64,000 nt of DNA, taken from positions 6,547,915-6,611,914 of the forward strand of contig CM051006.1 of the NCBI GenBank assembly GCA_027704905.1. The letters run 5' to 3'. Source of the stretch: Muraenolepis orangiensis. Taxonomy: Eukaryota; Chordata; Actinopteri; Gadiformes; Muraenolepididae. Of this stretch, positions 1 to 12,579 are shown in pieces. How positions within the stretch are numbered: position 1 is the first letter of the stretch; every line of letters starts with the position of its first letter. The notes below the pieces were generated by a model that was given only the letters and a program-made list of their open reading frames with translations, had not been told where the DNA came from and made no database searches. The translations under genes and the position numbers were made by a program.

Positions 1-185
1 CACCTCCTTGAGCAGGAGGAGCCCTTACCCTTGCCGGCTCGTTATTGACCGACAACAACAAAAATCACTTAAATCTGCTTTGGATAAAAGCTTCCGCTTA
101 ATGGTCAATAATAATGGGTTGTTCATGAATCTCACTAATGTGCGTATTGCTAATGAGATATCCCCTCCCTCTTCCTCCCCCTCAG
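1..185 (+). other. sbno1: Intron sequence upstream of the first visible sbno1 exon
   Basis: No conserved coding segment is visible. It ends in a pyrimidine-rich tract with acceptor AG at 184-185. I treat it as intron of sbno1; a preceding exon must lie to the left of the window. Confidence 0.6.
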
Positions 186-3100
186 TGCGTTGTGATTGGT
201 CTACAGTCGACGGGGGAAGCACGAACACTGGAGGCCTTGGAAGAAGGAGGCGGCGAGCTCAATGACTTTGTATCCACCGCAAAGTAAGAGCCCCCCCCCC
301 CCCCCTTCTGAGACCACAACAAGTAGCCAAGTGGGCGGCTAAAAGGCAAAAAAAAAAATTGTGTTTATTTTTATAAAAAAAATTTGCAGAGGTGTGTTGC
401 AGTCCCTTGTTGAGAAGCATTTCCCGGCCCCGGACCGACAGAAGCTCTTCAGTCTGCTGGGTATCGATCTCTCGGCTAAGAAGACTCCCTCTCCCGCCGA
501 GAAGGTGGTGGAACACAACGGCAAGAAGAGAAAAGGTAGGGCTGATGCACTTTGGACACTTGGTGGACTTGGTACTGTTTTAACTACTACTACTGTTTTA
601 GGCTTCATATTGACACATTATGGAATAAATGGGGAATGCATTTCACTTCCAGTTTCAGCTTAACTTCCCAGTTTCATGTTTATTTAAAGTGAAAGTAAAA
701 AAAAAAAAAAAGGCCAAGAGTTTTAGGGGGGAGATGTGCCATCCCCATGGTTACGATCCACACTCATTTTTTGACCCAATGATGACATTTGTTAACCGGT
801 CATTAACCCATAAGAATAAATGTGCTATTAATATAAATGTGCTGTTTCCTATTGGAAAGGCTGGACCAAAGGGCTGGGCCAAACGCATGCTTTCACATTT
901 CAGTTACGTTTCAAAAGGTTTATCAGTTGTTTACATTAGTTTACATAGTTTGCATAAATCTACGTAAACCAATGAAATGCCACAGTGCATTGGCGTTTTG
1001 GACCTTAATGGATATAGTAAGGTTATTATAGCTCAAAAACAACTAATTGTATTCACTTTTGTTTGGCATATCGACAGTTTTGAAGCGTCACCCAAACCTG
1101 TCAAAATCCAGTGTTGTCTGTGTTTTGTCATTGGCTGTGTGAAGCCAGCATCCTTAAATAAAACTGGTTATTACCAAAGCTAACTAACTCATATCACCTA
1201 TGAAAGCACTTCATAGGTGCATTCACAATTTGCATAAAGCAGGCTAACAGGCTTTTATGTCTGTTGGTTTAGAGCGCTTCCAGTGACCACACATCTTGGT
1301 CTTGTGGTAGCCAACGGCATAAGATTATATATTAAGAGCCATATTAAAGTGAACAATGGCAGTGTACTAAGAAATTATGCTATTATTTTAGAAAGTGTTA
1401 AATAACATTACCGTGTTGAACATTATGAGACCCTAGACTCTTTAAAACCAAAACAGGGGATTTTGGGTTCACTGGCACTTGAAGTGCGTTGAATACTAAC
1501 TATGGTGGCCTCGGTTTATGGTCTGTTGGCTTTGTTTAATGTCTCCTTTTGGTGTCTACGACCCTCCCAGGTCCAGAGATTAAAAAGCAGATCAAGAAGA
1601 AATCCCGCCTGCACGGTGGACTTTCAGGAAGCAGCTCCGACGACAGCCAATCGGACGACTCCGATAAAGACGCAGAGAGCGACGACAGTTTCAAGTCGGT
1701 CAGCTCTGCCGACGACGATGACGACGACTTCAACCCATTCCGAGACGAGTCGGACGGTGACGAGGAGGACGGTGAGGACTGCTAGTCGGTCAACGGTAGC
1801 ATATTGTTTGGTATTGTGGCACCGTTCAGCCTCGTCAATAAGGGCTACTTTTTTGCTCAGATCCCTGGCTTATCAGGAAAGATCCAAAGAAGGGGAAGGA
1901 CAAGAAGAACAAGAAGAAGAAGTGCATCGACCCCGATTCCATTCAAAGTGCCTTGCTCGCTTCTGGGCTTGGGTCGAACCGGCCCAAGTTCACGGCTCCC
2001 CCTGCCAACCCCGCCATCATCAAACACGCCATTGGTAAGTCGTCCACCACACTGCAAATGGGAGAGGATAGTCTAGTGGTTGGCATGTTTGACACCCAGA
2101 GGTCAAAGGTTCCAGGTTCAATCCCCAATGTCTAGCCTTCCCTTGAGCAAGGTGCCATGACCCCCCCCCCCCCCCCCTACCTGCTCATGACTTATATTTA
2201 AAATATCATCCAAAGCAACTTAAAGTGCTTCTAACGTTTAAGATTTCCCCCCCCCACCCCAGTCAAAACTGAGAGCCAGGACGGCTTCCAAACGAGCCAG
2301 GATGCGGTGGAGGACGCCCAGAAGATGAAGAGGGACCTGCTGGACAGCCTGGAGAAGCTGGCGGAATCTCTTCCCCCAAACACTCTGGACGAGCTCATCG
2401 ACGAGCTGGGAGGACCGGAGAACGTAGCCGAGGTAGACACACTTGCCCCGCACAGGAAGTGAGGCAAAGTTGTTAATGTGATTTAAAAAATATATGTAAT
2501 TTAAACTCAAAGTCCTATTGAGTTTGGAGGCCTGTATACATTTACAAAAAAAATACGAGATACAAACACATATGTATAAATAAATTCTTAATATAGTTCA
2601 TACACTATAAATACACATACAAATTATTGCTTTAAACCACCTGAAGATGAAGATGGCTCTGCAAAAAAGGGGTTTGGTAGCTTGTTTCTCCCGTTCCAAT
2701 CAAGGAACTCTCATATAGAGGGAGTTCCTGCAAGACTGCTTTGCTAATAAAGCGGTTCTCTTCAAAACGGGCAAAGGTCCATCTCACTGCCCTAATCACT
2801 AATCCCATGTGTGATAAGTAGCGGGTGAGTGTGAATGCCTAATGGTCTTGCTTCCTGGATGCTTTAAGATGACAGGCCGGAAAGGTCGCGTGGTCAGCAA
2901 CGATGACGGCAGCATCTCGTACGAGTCTCGCTCCGAGCTCGACGTGCCCGTGGAGATCCTCAATCTGACGGAGAAGCAGAGGTTCATGGATGGAGAGAAG
3001 GTAAAGGAAATACAAGTCGCATATTTCTAGAAATTTAAAATGTTCACCCCCCCACCCCAAAAAAGGCTCATTGTTTGTATCGATGTGAGAAGTAATCATT

Positions 3101-6100
3101 ATTTGTTTTTTGCACTAGAACATCGCCATCATCTCCGAAGCCGCCAGCTCGGGTATCTCCTTGCAGGCGGATCGCCGTGTTAAAAACCAGCGAAGAAGAG
3201 TCCACATGACTCTGGAGCTGCCTTGGAGTGCAGACAGGGCTATACAGCAGTTTGGTCAGTACACAGACACACACTCACACTCTCTCCCCTCTTCGTTTCA
3301 CTTCTACAGTTTTGTACTTTTTTTTACTTCTTTTATTCTATTCTGTTTTTGTTTTATTTTATCTTATTTTTATAACAGCTGTCTGTCGTCTGGTATTGCA
3401 CATAAGATTTTCACTCACTGCTTTATACTTGTGTAAACTGTGAAGTGACAAACTTGACTTGACTTGTTTACATGCCTGCCGTAGTAGGTCATAATGGTGG
3501 ACTGAACCGTGTTGACCTTGGCCACACTTTGTATTCCCCACAGGGAGGACACACAGGTCAAACCAGGTCACGGCTCCAGAGTACGTGTTCCTCATATCCG
3601 AGCTGGCCGGAGAGCAGAGGTTTGCCTCCATCGTGGCCAAGAGGCTGGAGAGTCTGGTAAGAGTGACCGGCCATGACATGGCCTGTACCTATTTGGTGGC
3701 TCTTTTATCCTTAATATATAATAATTATATACCTAAATTAGAGTGTTTTTAGTTTTCTTAAAAAGTGCTTTTGTCCTGCAACTTGCAATGTATTAGTAAT
3801 CACTCATTCAGCTGCACATTAGTTGATTGTTTTCTCTACACCAGGGTGCGCTTACCCATGGAGACAGGAGAGCCACTGAAACCAGAGACCTCAGCAGATA
3901 CAACTTTGACAACAAGGTAGGAGGCGAATTTAGCCGACCTCTGAGATCAAAATAGTGCCTCTGTAGTTGGCGGCCGGCTGACCTTTTGAACTGTTGTGCG
4001 TGTGCCATCGCAGTATGGCAGGAACGCTCTGGAAATCGTCATGAAGTCCATCGTGAAACTGGACTCGCCGCTCGTGTCCCCACCTTCAGATTTTGATGGG
4101 GATTTCTTCAAAGGTATGCCTTCTGCAAATCCACTCTGAAACCTGTCTGTAAAGGTTGTATGAGTATGAGTCGGATGAAGACGTGTTATAAATCTAAATA
4201 TCCATTTGTGTTCTCTGTAGAAATTCAAAACGGCTTAATAGGAGTGGGCCTGGTCAATCTGGAAGACCGATCCGGTGGGATGTCGCTAGACAAAGGTAAG
4301 TGAGAGAACGACGTCCAAAGACCATTTGTGCAGGGATTCCTCAAAAATACGTACACGTTAATTATATTTGTATTCTATTTAATTTACTTTGTACAGACTA
4401 CAACAACATTGGCAAGTTCCTGAACCGCATTCTGGGCATGGAGGTGCAGCAGCAGAACTCTGTGTTCCAGTACTTTGCCGACACACTCGCGGCCGTCATC
4501 ACGGAAGCCAAGCGGAATGGACGATATGACATGGGCATTCTGGGTAAGGAACGGACAAACCTGGTTGTATATGTCGCTTAGGAATACAAATAAAGGGTGT
4601 GTGATGATGTGTGTGAAGATGATGCTAACTTAAGTATTTGTTCTTGGTTTTGTCCTGTGCTATTTTTAGATCTGGGCTCAGGTGATGAGAAGGTGCAGAA
4701 GGTGGAATGCAAGAAGTTCCTGACACCTGGCTACACCACCTCGGGACACGTTGAGCTCTACACCGTATGTCCTTCACTCACCTCACGGCAACACTTCCAG
4801 ATATACAGTGTTTACCGCTCTGTTCAAGGACCGTTTTTATACACAGGCAGTGCCCCTACTAAAGTACTGCCACTAGTAGTGCTGCCACTATCATAACATT
4901 GTCATCCATATTACATTACACAATCATACTTTCTGGACTCATTACAACTACTGCACTTTACTGCACTGTAATCATGATGCAGCTGCACTACTGGCACTTT
5001 TTTTTGCACAATTCAACACGTACTTATCATCCAGTCACTTTTTGGTTATAGCGTACAGTATTTGTATAAAAATCGTAACTTGATTTAATGTTGACAATAT
5101 CCATAACACTACTGTTGTTAGGTGCCAATGGGCTTATCGTAATAGGATAACTATCCATATATATTTTTATATAATATATATATGAATAATTTCCTACTAA
5201 TCCTCATGATGTACCAAATATGCCTGTACTATAGTAGTGTTGGTCACATCAATGTTCTACTACGGTCATTAGGGTACAGACTGTAGTAGTAGTAGGTTAA
5301 CGTGCTCCTACCGTTTACATCAGGTGAGTGTGGAGCGGGGGATGTCGTGGGAGGAGGCCACCCATGCGTGGGCAGACCAGAGTGGGCCAGACGACGGCTT
5401 CTACGTGCAGGTATGTCTCCTAGCTCTGATGCCTGACACCTGTTTCAGGCCTCTTGGGAGTCTTATTTTTAATTTTTTTTTTTAAAGCTGCCTTATATCT
5501 CAGCCTGTGACTGGGAAAAAATAAGTTTGGCAATTTGTCACATATATCTGAATTGATCTTTGGTACCACTTCACCCATTATTATTATTATTTTTCCCTCA
5601 CCCCCCATATGGTCTGCCTGGATAGATTTCTCTGTACATTGAAAGATTCCTAAAAACGATCAATCCAATTCTAAACAACCGCTAACCCAAATAACAAAGG
5701 TATATAGATGCTCTATGGATGCGTCTGATCTAAGAACCGAAAGGGATTAAAAACAAATGTGAAGTTATGCAGAATTTGCCATAATGGTGGTGAACTACTG
5801 CTACTACTGTCCTCTCGTGTAAAGATTTGTCTTTTTTGTGTTGACACAAAACCTTTCCCCTGTTGAGTTAAACAGTGAGTGTGTGTGTGTGGTTCTCTCC
5901 GAAGGTGCGGAACAACAGGAAGACGGCCATCCTGGTGAAGGAGGTGAACCCCAAGAAGAGGCTGTTCCTGGTGTACCGGCCCAACACGGGCAAGCAGCTC
6001 AAACTGGAGACCTACATTGACATCAAGAAGAGGTTCAAAAAGGTACTGCCCCAAGCTTTTGACACCGTGGGTGAGACTTGAGGGCTATTATTTGAGTGTC

Positions 6101-7546
6101 ATTTGTTAAAAAGGGAACAGCCGTCCGTCTGGTATTGGTGAGCGAAATGCTCCGTGACGATGTCTGTTTATAAAGCGCTCCCGGCTCATTTTTGACCAGT
6201 CGGGGCTGGTCCCTGGCCCTGATTTGTTGGAGCGTGAAACCCTTCTCGGTGTTGGAGAAACGTCGAGAGGGTTAGGGACTCTATTGCCTCTTGCAAGAGA
6301 CTCTTGCCTCTTGCAAGAGACTCATGCCTTCAGCACCTTTTTCTGTGTGTGTGTTTTTATTATTCATGTAATTATTCTGTTTGCAGGTGTTGTCGGAAGA
6401 TGCAAAACAGCACTGGATCGACCAGTACAAGTCCTCTGCTAAGATCTGCTCTCATGCGTATTGGTAGGTGCACCGCATCACCCCCTCAATGTCCCACTCA
6501 CAATGTCATTGATCCATGCACGCCCAGATGCCAAGAAGATTTGAATGATTATAGTTTAATAGTATTATAGTTAATTTAGGGGGCATTGTAAAGTTCAGTC
6601 CCTCAGACTGTATACGGGGGGCAGCAGTAGCTCAGTCTGTTGGGACTTGGCTTGGGAACCAGAAGGTTGCCAGTTGAAGTCCCTAAAACACCTGGGCACT
6701 GCCGAGGTGCCCTTGAGCAAGGCACCAGACCCCCTACACTGCTCCCTGGGCAGCTGTATATAAAATAGCTGCCCATTGCTCCTTACACTTGGATGGATTA
6801 AATGCAGAGAAACGCATTTCATTGTGGGTAAATGTACCATGGGCCAATAAAGACGATTCAATCCTCCAGATTTAGAGTTTTAGATGCAGGTCTGGTGTTC
6901 AGTCCCTCTGACCGTAGACGGGTCTGTTCCTAACTGCCGTGTTGTAACCCACCAGGCGGGGGAACTGTAAGAAGGCGTCGGTGGGCCTGCAGTGCGAGGT
7001 GGGCCTCCGCTGCCGGACCTACTTCGTCCTATGCGGCTCCGTTCTCAGTGTGTGGACCAAGGTGGAGAACGTCCTGTCCTCGGTCAGCGGAAGCAACGTC
7101 AAGATGCAGATCGTACGCCTAAGAACCGAAGATGGGCAGCGAATAGTCGGTATGTTTATTTATATTTTTTTCGCTTAACCTGTAGAGCTTAATATGCTAT
7201 AGGTTACGTTGTAGACCCCGAGAGTGGAACCCCAGTGGTACCTTTAGTGCCCTAGCCGCTGCAGTATCCTGTCCCACTATCATAGCAAATGTGGTTTGGT
7301 AACAAATGCAGGAATAGCACTACAATGGTCCAAGAGTATTAGGATCTACAAATGCAATAATAGAACTACAAATCACCAAGTGATTTCTCTTCTTCGTCCC
7401 CCACAGGACTGATCATCCCCCCAAACTGCGTGTCCCCCCTGCTCAACATCCTGTCCACGTCGGACCAGTGCCAGCAGCTGGCGGTGCAGGAGCAGCAGAA
7501 GTGGCAGCAGCTCCACCCCCAGAGCCTCAGCCAGGCCAACACATAA
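186..7546 (+). CDS. sbno1: Strawberry notch homolog 1, 3' part (18 exons; 5' end lies outside the window)
   Basis: Exons read from the sequence: 186-283, 390-535, 1571-1771, 1861-2034, 2263-2432, 2869-3000, 3119-3254, 3544-3656, 3845-3916, 4014-4113, 4221-4295, 4397-4543, 4670-4764, 5324-5410, 5905-6042, 6387-6463, 6956-7149, 7407-7546 (stop TAA). Together they give 764 codons in one unbroken frame, with GT/AG at every junction. SBNO1 is a nuclear DExH helicase-like co-regulator linked to Notch and other signalling. This part holds the C-terminal helicase lobe: VVIGLQSTGEA near residue 5, a Ser/Asp-rich acidic linker and Lys-rich stretch (about 105-165), LPPNTLDELIDELGG (~245-260), and helicase motif VI QQFGRTHRSNQ (~350-360). 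The conserved strawberry-notch C-terminal region follows to the end. The C-terminus after RIVGLIIPPNCVSPL and the neighbouring genes favour SBNO1 over SBNO2. The N-terminal helicase lobe and the start codon are not in the window. Confidence 0.95.
1195..1219. repeat. Small perfect inverted repeat, 10-bp arms
   Basis: CACCTATGAA and TTCATAGGTG are separated by AGCAC inside an sbno1 intron. No function is evident. Confidence 0.7.
2070..2178 (+). repeat. tRNA-derived SINE fragment in an sbno1 intron
   Basis: It has a Pol III A-box-like segment (GTCTAGTGGTTGG) followed by a B-box-like GGTTCAATCCCC, then CCTTGAGCAAGG as in the other SINEs of the window. It ends in a C run. Confidence 0.6.
3340..3470 (+). 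repeat. LINE 3'-tail fragment (copy 1 of 3) in an sbno1 intron
   Basis: It contains GCTGTCTGTCGTC, GGTATTGCACATAAG and ACTGCTTTATACTTGTG, ending in ACTTGACTTGACT. The same segments recur at 35300-35745 and 58569-58875. In the longer copies they follow a short coding stretch typical of the C-terminus of CR1/Rex-like LINEs, so this is a 5'-truncated LINE tail. Confidence 0.75.
4822..5060 (+). repeat. Rex/CR1-like LINE 3' end (copy 1 of 4) in an sbno1 intron
   Basis: It begins TTCAAGGACCGTTTTTATAC, which translates to an FKDxFY-type end of a LINE ORF. It continues with a UTR holding CTGCACTACTGGCAC and TTTTGCACAATTCAACAC. The same blocks recur at 15531-15935, 17725-17915 and 22266-22675. Confidence 0.75.
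6616..6880 (+). mobile_element. tRNA-derived SINE (copy 1 of 3) in an sbno1 intron
   Basis: The head is tRNA-like, with A box AGTAGCTCAGTCTGTTGGGA and a B-box-like segment. The body has GGGCACTGCCGAGG, CCTTGAGCAAGG and TGCAGAGAAACGCATTTCA. Close relatives lie at 32533-32810 (+) and 57981-58216 (-). Confidence 0.8.
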
Positions 7547-7616
7547 GTGGGAGGGGCCACTACCAGGGCCCCCCCCAACACATAAGTGGGAGGGGCCACT
7601 ACCAGGGGCCCCCCCC
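7538..7616 (+). repeat. 39/40-bp tandem duplication spanning the sbno1 stop codon
   Basis: Two head-to-tail copies (7538-7576 and 7577-7616) begin AACACATAAGTGGGAGGGG and differ only in the length of a G/C run. The first copy carries the real stop at 7544; the second carries the same TAA at 7583, now in the UTR. Confidence 0.9.
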
Positions 7617-9042
7617 AACACTGTCCTGAAGGAATGGTCACTACACTGCAGTCACCGGGTCCATGCATGAGGCATACCCGTCTGCCTCCTCGGTACTACC
7701 CCTGATGACTCCGACCATGGAGTGGGTGGGATGCGGTGGTGTCCACGCTGGTCTCCGTGTACCCCGGGGTCTATACAGAGAACTGGGCTTTAGGGTGGCT
7801 GCTGCTGCTGCTGTTTGTTTTGTTTTTGTATTTGGAAGACCAGAAACTTTTTTGTTTTGTTGTTTTTCTTTCCACCTACGAAAGTTGGCTGGATAAATCG
7901 TATAGCCCTCTGACATTCAGAGATGCATCTATTAGGAGGACAAGAGGACACGAGTTGGAAGGGAGCTTCAAGATGGCTTAACCCTAACCCCCCCCGTTCC
8001 CTCCCCTCTTCCTTAGGTTGTTTAATATGCCCATATGCCCTTGTATGTGTATTATCCACACTGGCCCACATGAGACCAGGAGCTGTTCCAAATAAGACCA
8101 AAGTTCATTCAGTCACAGAGCAAACTTCATTTATTTCCAGGACATGGAGGCTTAAGATATTTCAAATCAATCAACAAGCCAATGTTTGTTTGTAATTTAT
8201 ATGTCTGCATTACTTAAGCGCACACAATACCCAGGCTTAATTTAAACGTTTTTAGTCATTAATGCACACCCACACCATATTTCCCATGTATAGGATGTTT
8301 ATTAGTTGGTATTGAGTATTTGGCACAGACCAAGCATTAGGATGCCAAAAGAAGAAAGATCCGTAACACGAATCTGAACAATCCTGTTTTATAATGCCGT
8401 TTGTCACATTTCTAAAGGGATAAAAAATGAATTAAACTAACATTCATCACAACAAATATTTGGAGTTGAATGAGTGTTTGCCTTAAAAGCTGAGCATTGT
8501 TAAATTGAGTTGTGTATATATAAAATATAAAATATATAGTTTAATTGTTAATGCAACAGTCTAAACATCAATAAGCTTCCAGTTTCACTCCACTTGGTTT
8601 TCAGTACAGTAGCCATCGGTACAGAATTGTCAGTAAAAGATTATTACGATAACAATACAGTGAAATAGTTTGTAAGATTTGCTGTACTCTGTTAATTTGG
8701 TTGATCTGTTTCATGTCTTCCAAGACCTGCTTTCCATCAGAAGGCTGGTCTTATCAGTTGTATGCATCCATTATTTTATAATGGATGCCATAGTGCTCAG
8801 GGGTTTGACCTTTCAATGACCCTTGTCTTCCAAATACAATACAGCAGCGAAAGGTGCTTCCACAAAATCTAAAATGCATGTTAACGCGTTCCTTTAAACA
8901 ACCTTTTTCATTGGCGTCTGCAGTTCAAAGTTCATCTTGACATACCTCTGCTCCACTGTCCTCGACCCCCTCTTGGCTCGGTCTTTGATCTCCCTTTGGA
9001 AGGCGCAGACCAAAGCCTGGCGACACCAACGCTCGATAGTTT

Positions 9043-9048
9043 AATAAA
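9043..9048 (+). terminator. AATAAA polyadenylation signal, proximal candidate for sbno1
   Basis: Canonical AATAAA about 1.5 kb after the sbno1 stop. A GT-containing stretch follows within 40 bases. Use of the site is not shown by sequence alone. Confidence 0.4.
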
Positions 9049-9651
9049 AGGCTTCGGATGTTGATTCCGCTTTGAACATGCGTTGTCCCTGAATTCCTTT
9101 ATCCTGTGGATTTTAGTGCTCTAGGTCTTCCTTTTCGTATACTTGATTTTTCTGTTTTGTTTTGTTTTCTTCTGAAAAAAAGTAATGGTGAAGCAGGCAC
9201 TTTTAATTTTTATTTTGTAACATACCAAATGATGTTCATTTATGTACAGTTTGTAAGAGAACCGAACATTTGAAGTGCGGTATGTCACCCTTTTGGACTG
9301 GCCGTGTATGAAGCTGCATTTCGGCGAGGTGGGGGCTGGGGGTTGGTGGGGTGGGGGATGCCTTTTCACTTCACTCAAACCTAAACTGGAACGTCCTACA
9401 CATCTAGAGTCGGTGTATGTTTTTATTTGGACACTTTGAAATGTTCTGTACATGGGCTGCTGACTTTCTTCCAACATGCTTTTTTTTTCAGTGATGTAAA
9501 CAGTTATAAAAAGGTAAACTGTTTTAAAAAAAACTACACAAACACACAAGGACATAACAGTTCATGTCCATGCACGAGTTGCACTACTGACTGACTTGTA
9601 CAAACTAAAAAGGCTGCGTCACGTTCTTTGAATGCAATGAGTGCAATGACC

Positions 9652-9657
9652 AATAAA
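9652..9657 (+). terminator. AATAAA polyadenylation signal, distal candidate for sbno1
   Basis: Canonical AATAAA in the context CCAATAAAGC, followed by T/GT-rich sequence. It would give a 3' UTR of about 2.1 kb. Confidence 0.45.
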
Positions 9658-9669
9658 GCTTGGTATACA

Positions 9670-10550
9670 TATATTGTATGATCACACTTCCTGTGCCTCA
9701 TATTGGTGTGAAAGAAAGAAACGCAGGAATGTGTGGTTAACACTGACGATAAGACCGTGAGCGTGTCTTGGGGTAACTACTTGTGGTGTTTAAAGCTTAA
9801 CTGACCTGGAACTGCTGAAGGTCTGTAGCTGTTTTAGGACGGCACTAGTTAACGATTTTAGTGTATGATTTTATTCATTACAAGCCCCACGTACAGTAGT
9901 TGATTTGATTTTAAACGGAATATCTTTAAACAGGTTTCCCTTTTTTACCTTGCAGACAAGGTGACCCCCCCCCCCCCCCCCCATGGCCTCTGCTCCTCCT
10001 TGACTTCTGGGTCAACAAGTTTTGTAGCTGACAGGCCCATGTTGCTGCACGCTCCAACAGTCATCACTCATACCCACGACAAACGACCCCAAGGCAAAAC
10101 GTCATCATACCTGAGCTAATGGTCTTGGTCTTTGAAGTGTTCCCGTCTAGGGTCTGAATTGAACACCAATGGTACACTGGGATTGAGATTGAATTAAGAG
10201 ATTGTGGAATCTAGTGGAGTATAATCAGCTATTGGCTAAACTAGTGATTGTTCCAAGCAGGAAATCCTTTTGGCATTTTATTGGAACAAGCACTGAAACC
10301 ATTACACTCGATTGTTTTATTTTAAAACCAATATGTTACCTTTCAATATTTTTTAATTTGTGTGTGCCAGATATGCCATTCTTCTAACCTGATTTGAAGC
10401 TGCATTTTGCAACCAAGCCACCAATTCTGGAATAACAACTAAAATAGGATGTGAGATCATTAAACCCAGACGGGGTTATATATATATAACGAGTACATTT
10501 ATCTTAATATTTGGCTGCCATTTCATTATATATGAATAGTACAAAACCGA
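9670..10550. other. Intergenic sequence with no recognised gene
   Basis: AT-rich, with a long C run near 9964-9982. No splice-compatible conserved coding segment or known repeat was recognised. Confidence 0.5.
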
Positions 10551-10554
10551 GAAA

Positions 10555-11240
10555 TTACAACAGACATTATTCTATGAGAGGTGCTTTCAACATAAAACTG
10601 CCAAGTATCCTATTCACTGAGAGATAGGTAGCTGCAGGTTGTGCCTGGCTGCCAGCACTTCAATGACACCCGCTGTGGCTGTTTGAGATGCCCGTCACAC
10701 AGGCCCTCTGTTGTCAATGAGAGGGCATACAAGGAGAATATATTAGATTTGATTCAAATTTATTGTCGGTGTACAGCACAAGTACAGTACATCGAAAGGA
10801 ATTTGGCATCTAACCAGAGTGCAAATGTTGCAGTGAAGTGCATGGTAATATATAATGTACAGTTGTTTAATAATATATTATTGAATAATAATATCGCCTG
10901 GGTATGTGCAGACAGGCTGGTCCGATGTTATGCCACGCTTCAGTATGCTGTAGTACAAACCGGGTGTGCCTATAGTGTTTCTTTATCCCACTAGGTTGGC
11001 TACTTAATTATTAATAATAATTCAACTTAATAATTCAAGGTCAAGTAAGGTCAATAGGTACAAAAATAAGTTCATCATTTTGACATCCTTTAATTTCTTT
11101 CATCTCTTTATTCACTGCTCAACACGTTCTCAAAAAAGGTGCATCAAACTTTGCATCCATAATCTGTCATTCAGTCAATCAATCACATCAACTAATCGAT
11201 CAATCAATAACATCAAATTAGTTACTAGTAATCACAATTC
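10555..11240 (+). repeat. Interspersed duplicated unit, copy A (interrupted by an insertion)
   Basis: Shares long near-identical stretches with 18695-19190, including GAGATAGGT, GCAGGTTGTGCCTGGCTGCC, CACACAGGCCCTCTG and CTGCTCAACACGTTCTC. Copy A carries an extra ~150 bp at about 10741-10890. It could be a non-autonomous transposon or a local duplication; no terminal repeats were defined. Confidence 0.8.
10741..10890 (+). mobile_element. Short retroelement inserted in duplicated unit A
   Basis: It starts ATTAGATTTGATTCAAAT and contains GCATCTAACCAGAGTGCAAA and GTGCATGGTAATATA. Related copies lie at 63455-63990 (+) and about 12480-12795 (-). The sister unit at 18881-18900 reads straight through (GGAGAATACATCGCC), so this is an insertion with a visible empty site. 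Confidence 0.8.
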
Positions 11241-11299
11241 GAATACATTTTCCCCACTATGAAATTAACTTATTTTGGTAAATTGTCACTTTTAATGTC

Positions 11300-12355
11300 A
11301 ATTGTTAGTCAAATATTGTCTTAAATAGCTGACTGTGCTGTTATTTTGTTGTGGTCCAGTGTTCCCCCCCCTTAACTACACTCTATATCAGTGATATAGG
11401 GGTTCATCCTGTCCTCACCCAACCCAGTGGACAGTACCGTGAAGGAGCCGTGCGGGGGATGCGTGACGCAGGCGTCCTCCGTGTCCACCAATAGACGGGC
11501 CACGTGCCACGTCGTCATCAGGAGTTGCTGTGGAAAGACAGTAACTAACTAACTGCACCAAACGCCAAAGGAACGAACGAACTGACGGAACATGTTCCAC
11601 ATGCCAAAGGGGTGGATCATCACCACACGCCTTTACCTTAACCTTTACCTTTACCTTTAGCTCAGACCAGAAGAAGATAATGGTTAACCAAACCAGGCCA
11701 TTAAATGCCCCCCCCCCTCCCCCGGTGAGAGACACTTCGTGTGTCTGGTACGTTCCTGCTGACATTATAAGGCAGCTATGAGTAACTTAGCACTGTGTGT
11801 TATTCATACACATAATGGCTAAACTAAATCAGATTGGTTTTGTTCTGTATGCCATTAGTCTTACTGTAGAAACGGAGAGATCATATATTTTTTTGCAAAA
11901 GTCTTCAAAAATATAACTTTTAAGACGCGTTTGACTGCCTCTTCTTTTTCTCATCTATTGATTTACATCTATTATATTCTCTGTCGTATTTATCTACTTA
12001 TCGCATTTACGGAACTTCGTTATGATACTCCAATGAAGAACAAAAAGAGCGAATATGCTCTGTTTATAGTACAGTATAGAGTCCCACCGTACGAAATGTA
12101 AACTCTGTTAACTATATCCGATCACCATCAATGTCTTTAACTGCCTTGCAATGTAATCAATCGTAACTCCCTAACTCCTACCTATAGTGTACATATGTAT
12201 TGTTGGTTGGTTGGTTGGTTGGTGGAGAAACAGACAGAAATAATGTGTCAGAAACAGATACATCATCATTATTTAACATATACATCATGTAAGATTAAGT
12301 AGTATTACCTATCTTCCTTTAACTTAACCTTCAATTATATTGATCACAATTATTC
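11300..12355. other. Intergenic, no recognised gene
   Basis: AT-rich. It holds a short TTGG repeat near 12203-12222 and a repeated TTACC motif near 11634-11657. No coding or RNA gene was recognised. Confidence 0.5.
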
Positions 12356-12357
12356 AA

Positions 12358-12360
<3 letters not shown>

Positions 12361-12410
<50 letters not shown>
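12361..12410. repeat. (TA)n microsatellite
   Basis: About 50 bp of uninterrupted TA. A second TA tract follows at about 12547-12575, inside the flank of the retroelement copy. Confidence 0.9.
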
Positions 12411-12411
<1 letters not shown>

Positions 12412-12479
12412 CCAGGCATGGTGGTAGTGCTGCTGTTTGCACAGCAAACAAACTGCTGTTTTGTTTTGTCTTGTTTATT

Positions 12480-12547
12480 AACTGCATACCCCTGATCACT
12501 ATGTATACTTACTTACCTGTGTGTATATATATATATCTATTTATATA

Positions 12548-12579
<32 letters not shown>

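Larger units (their letters stand above)
7547..9665 (+). other. sbno1: sbno1 3' UTR (extent inferred)
   Basis: No coding signal follows the TAA at 7544-7546. The segment is AT-rich with poly-T runs and contains two canonical polyadenylation hexamers. The first 70 bases are a duplicated 39/40-bp unit that includes a second copy of the stop codon. The UTR end is inferred from the hexamers only. Confidence 0.55.

Noticed and set aside
6616..6880. Possible functional tRNA gene from the A/B-box-like motifs
   Set aside because: No complete cloverleaf or anticodon arm can be drawn, and the unit recurs with a common non-tRNA body, so it is a SINE.
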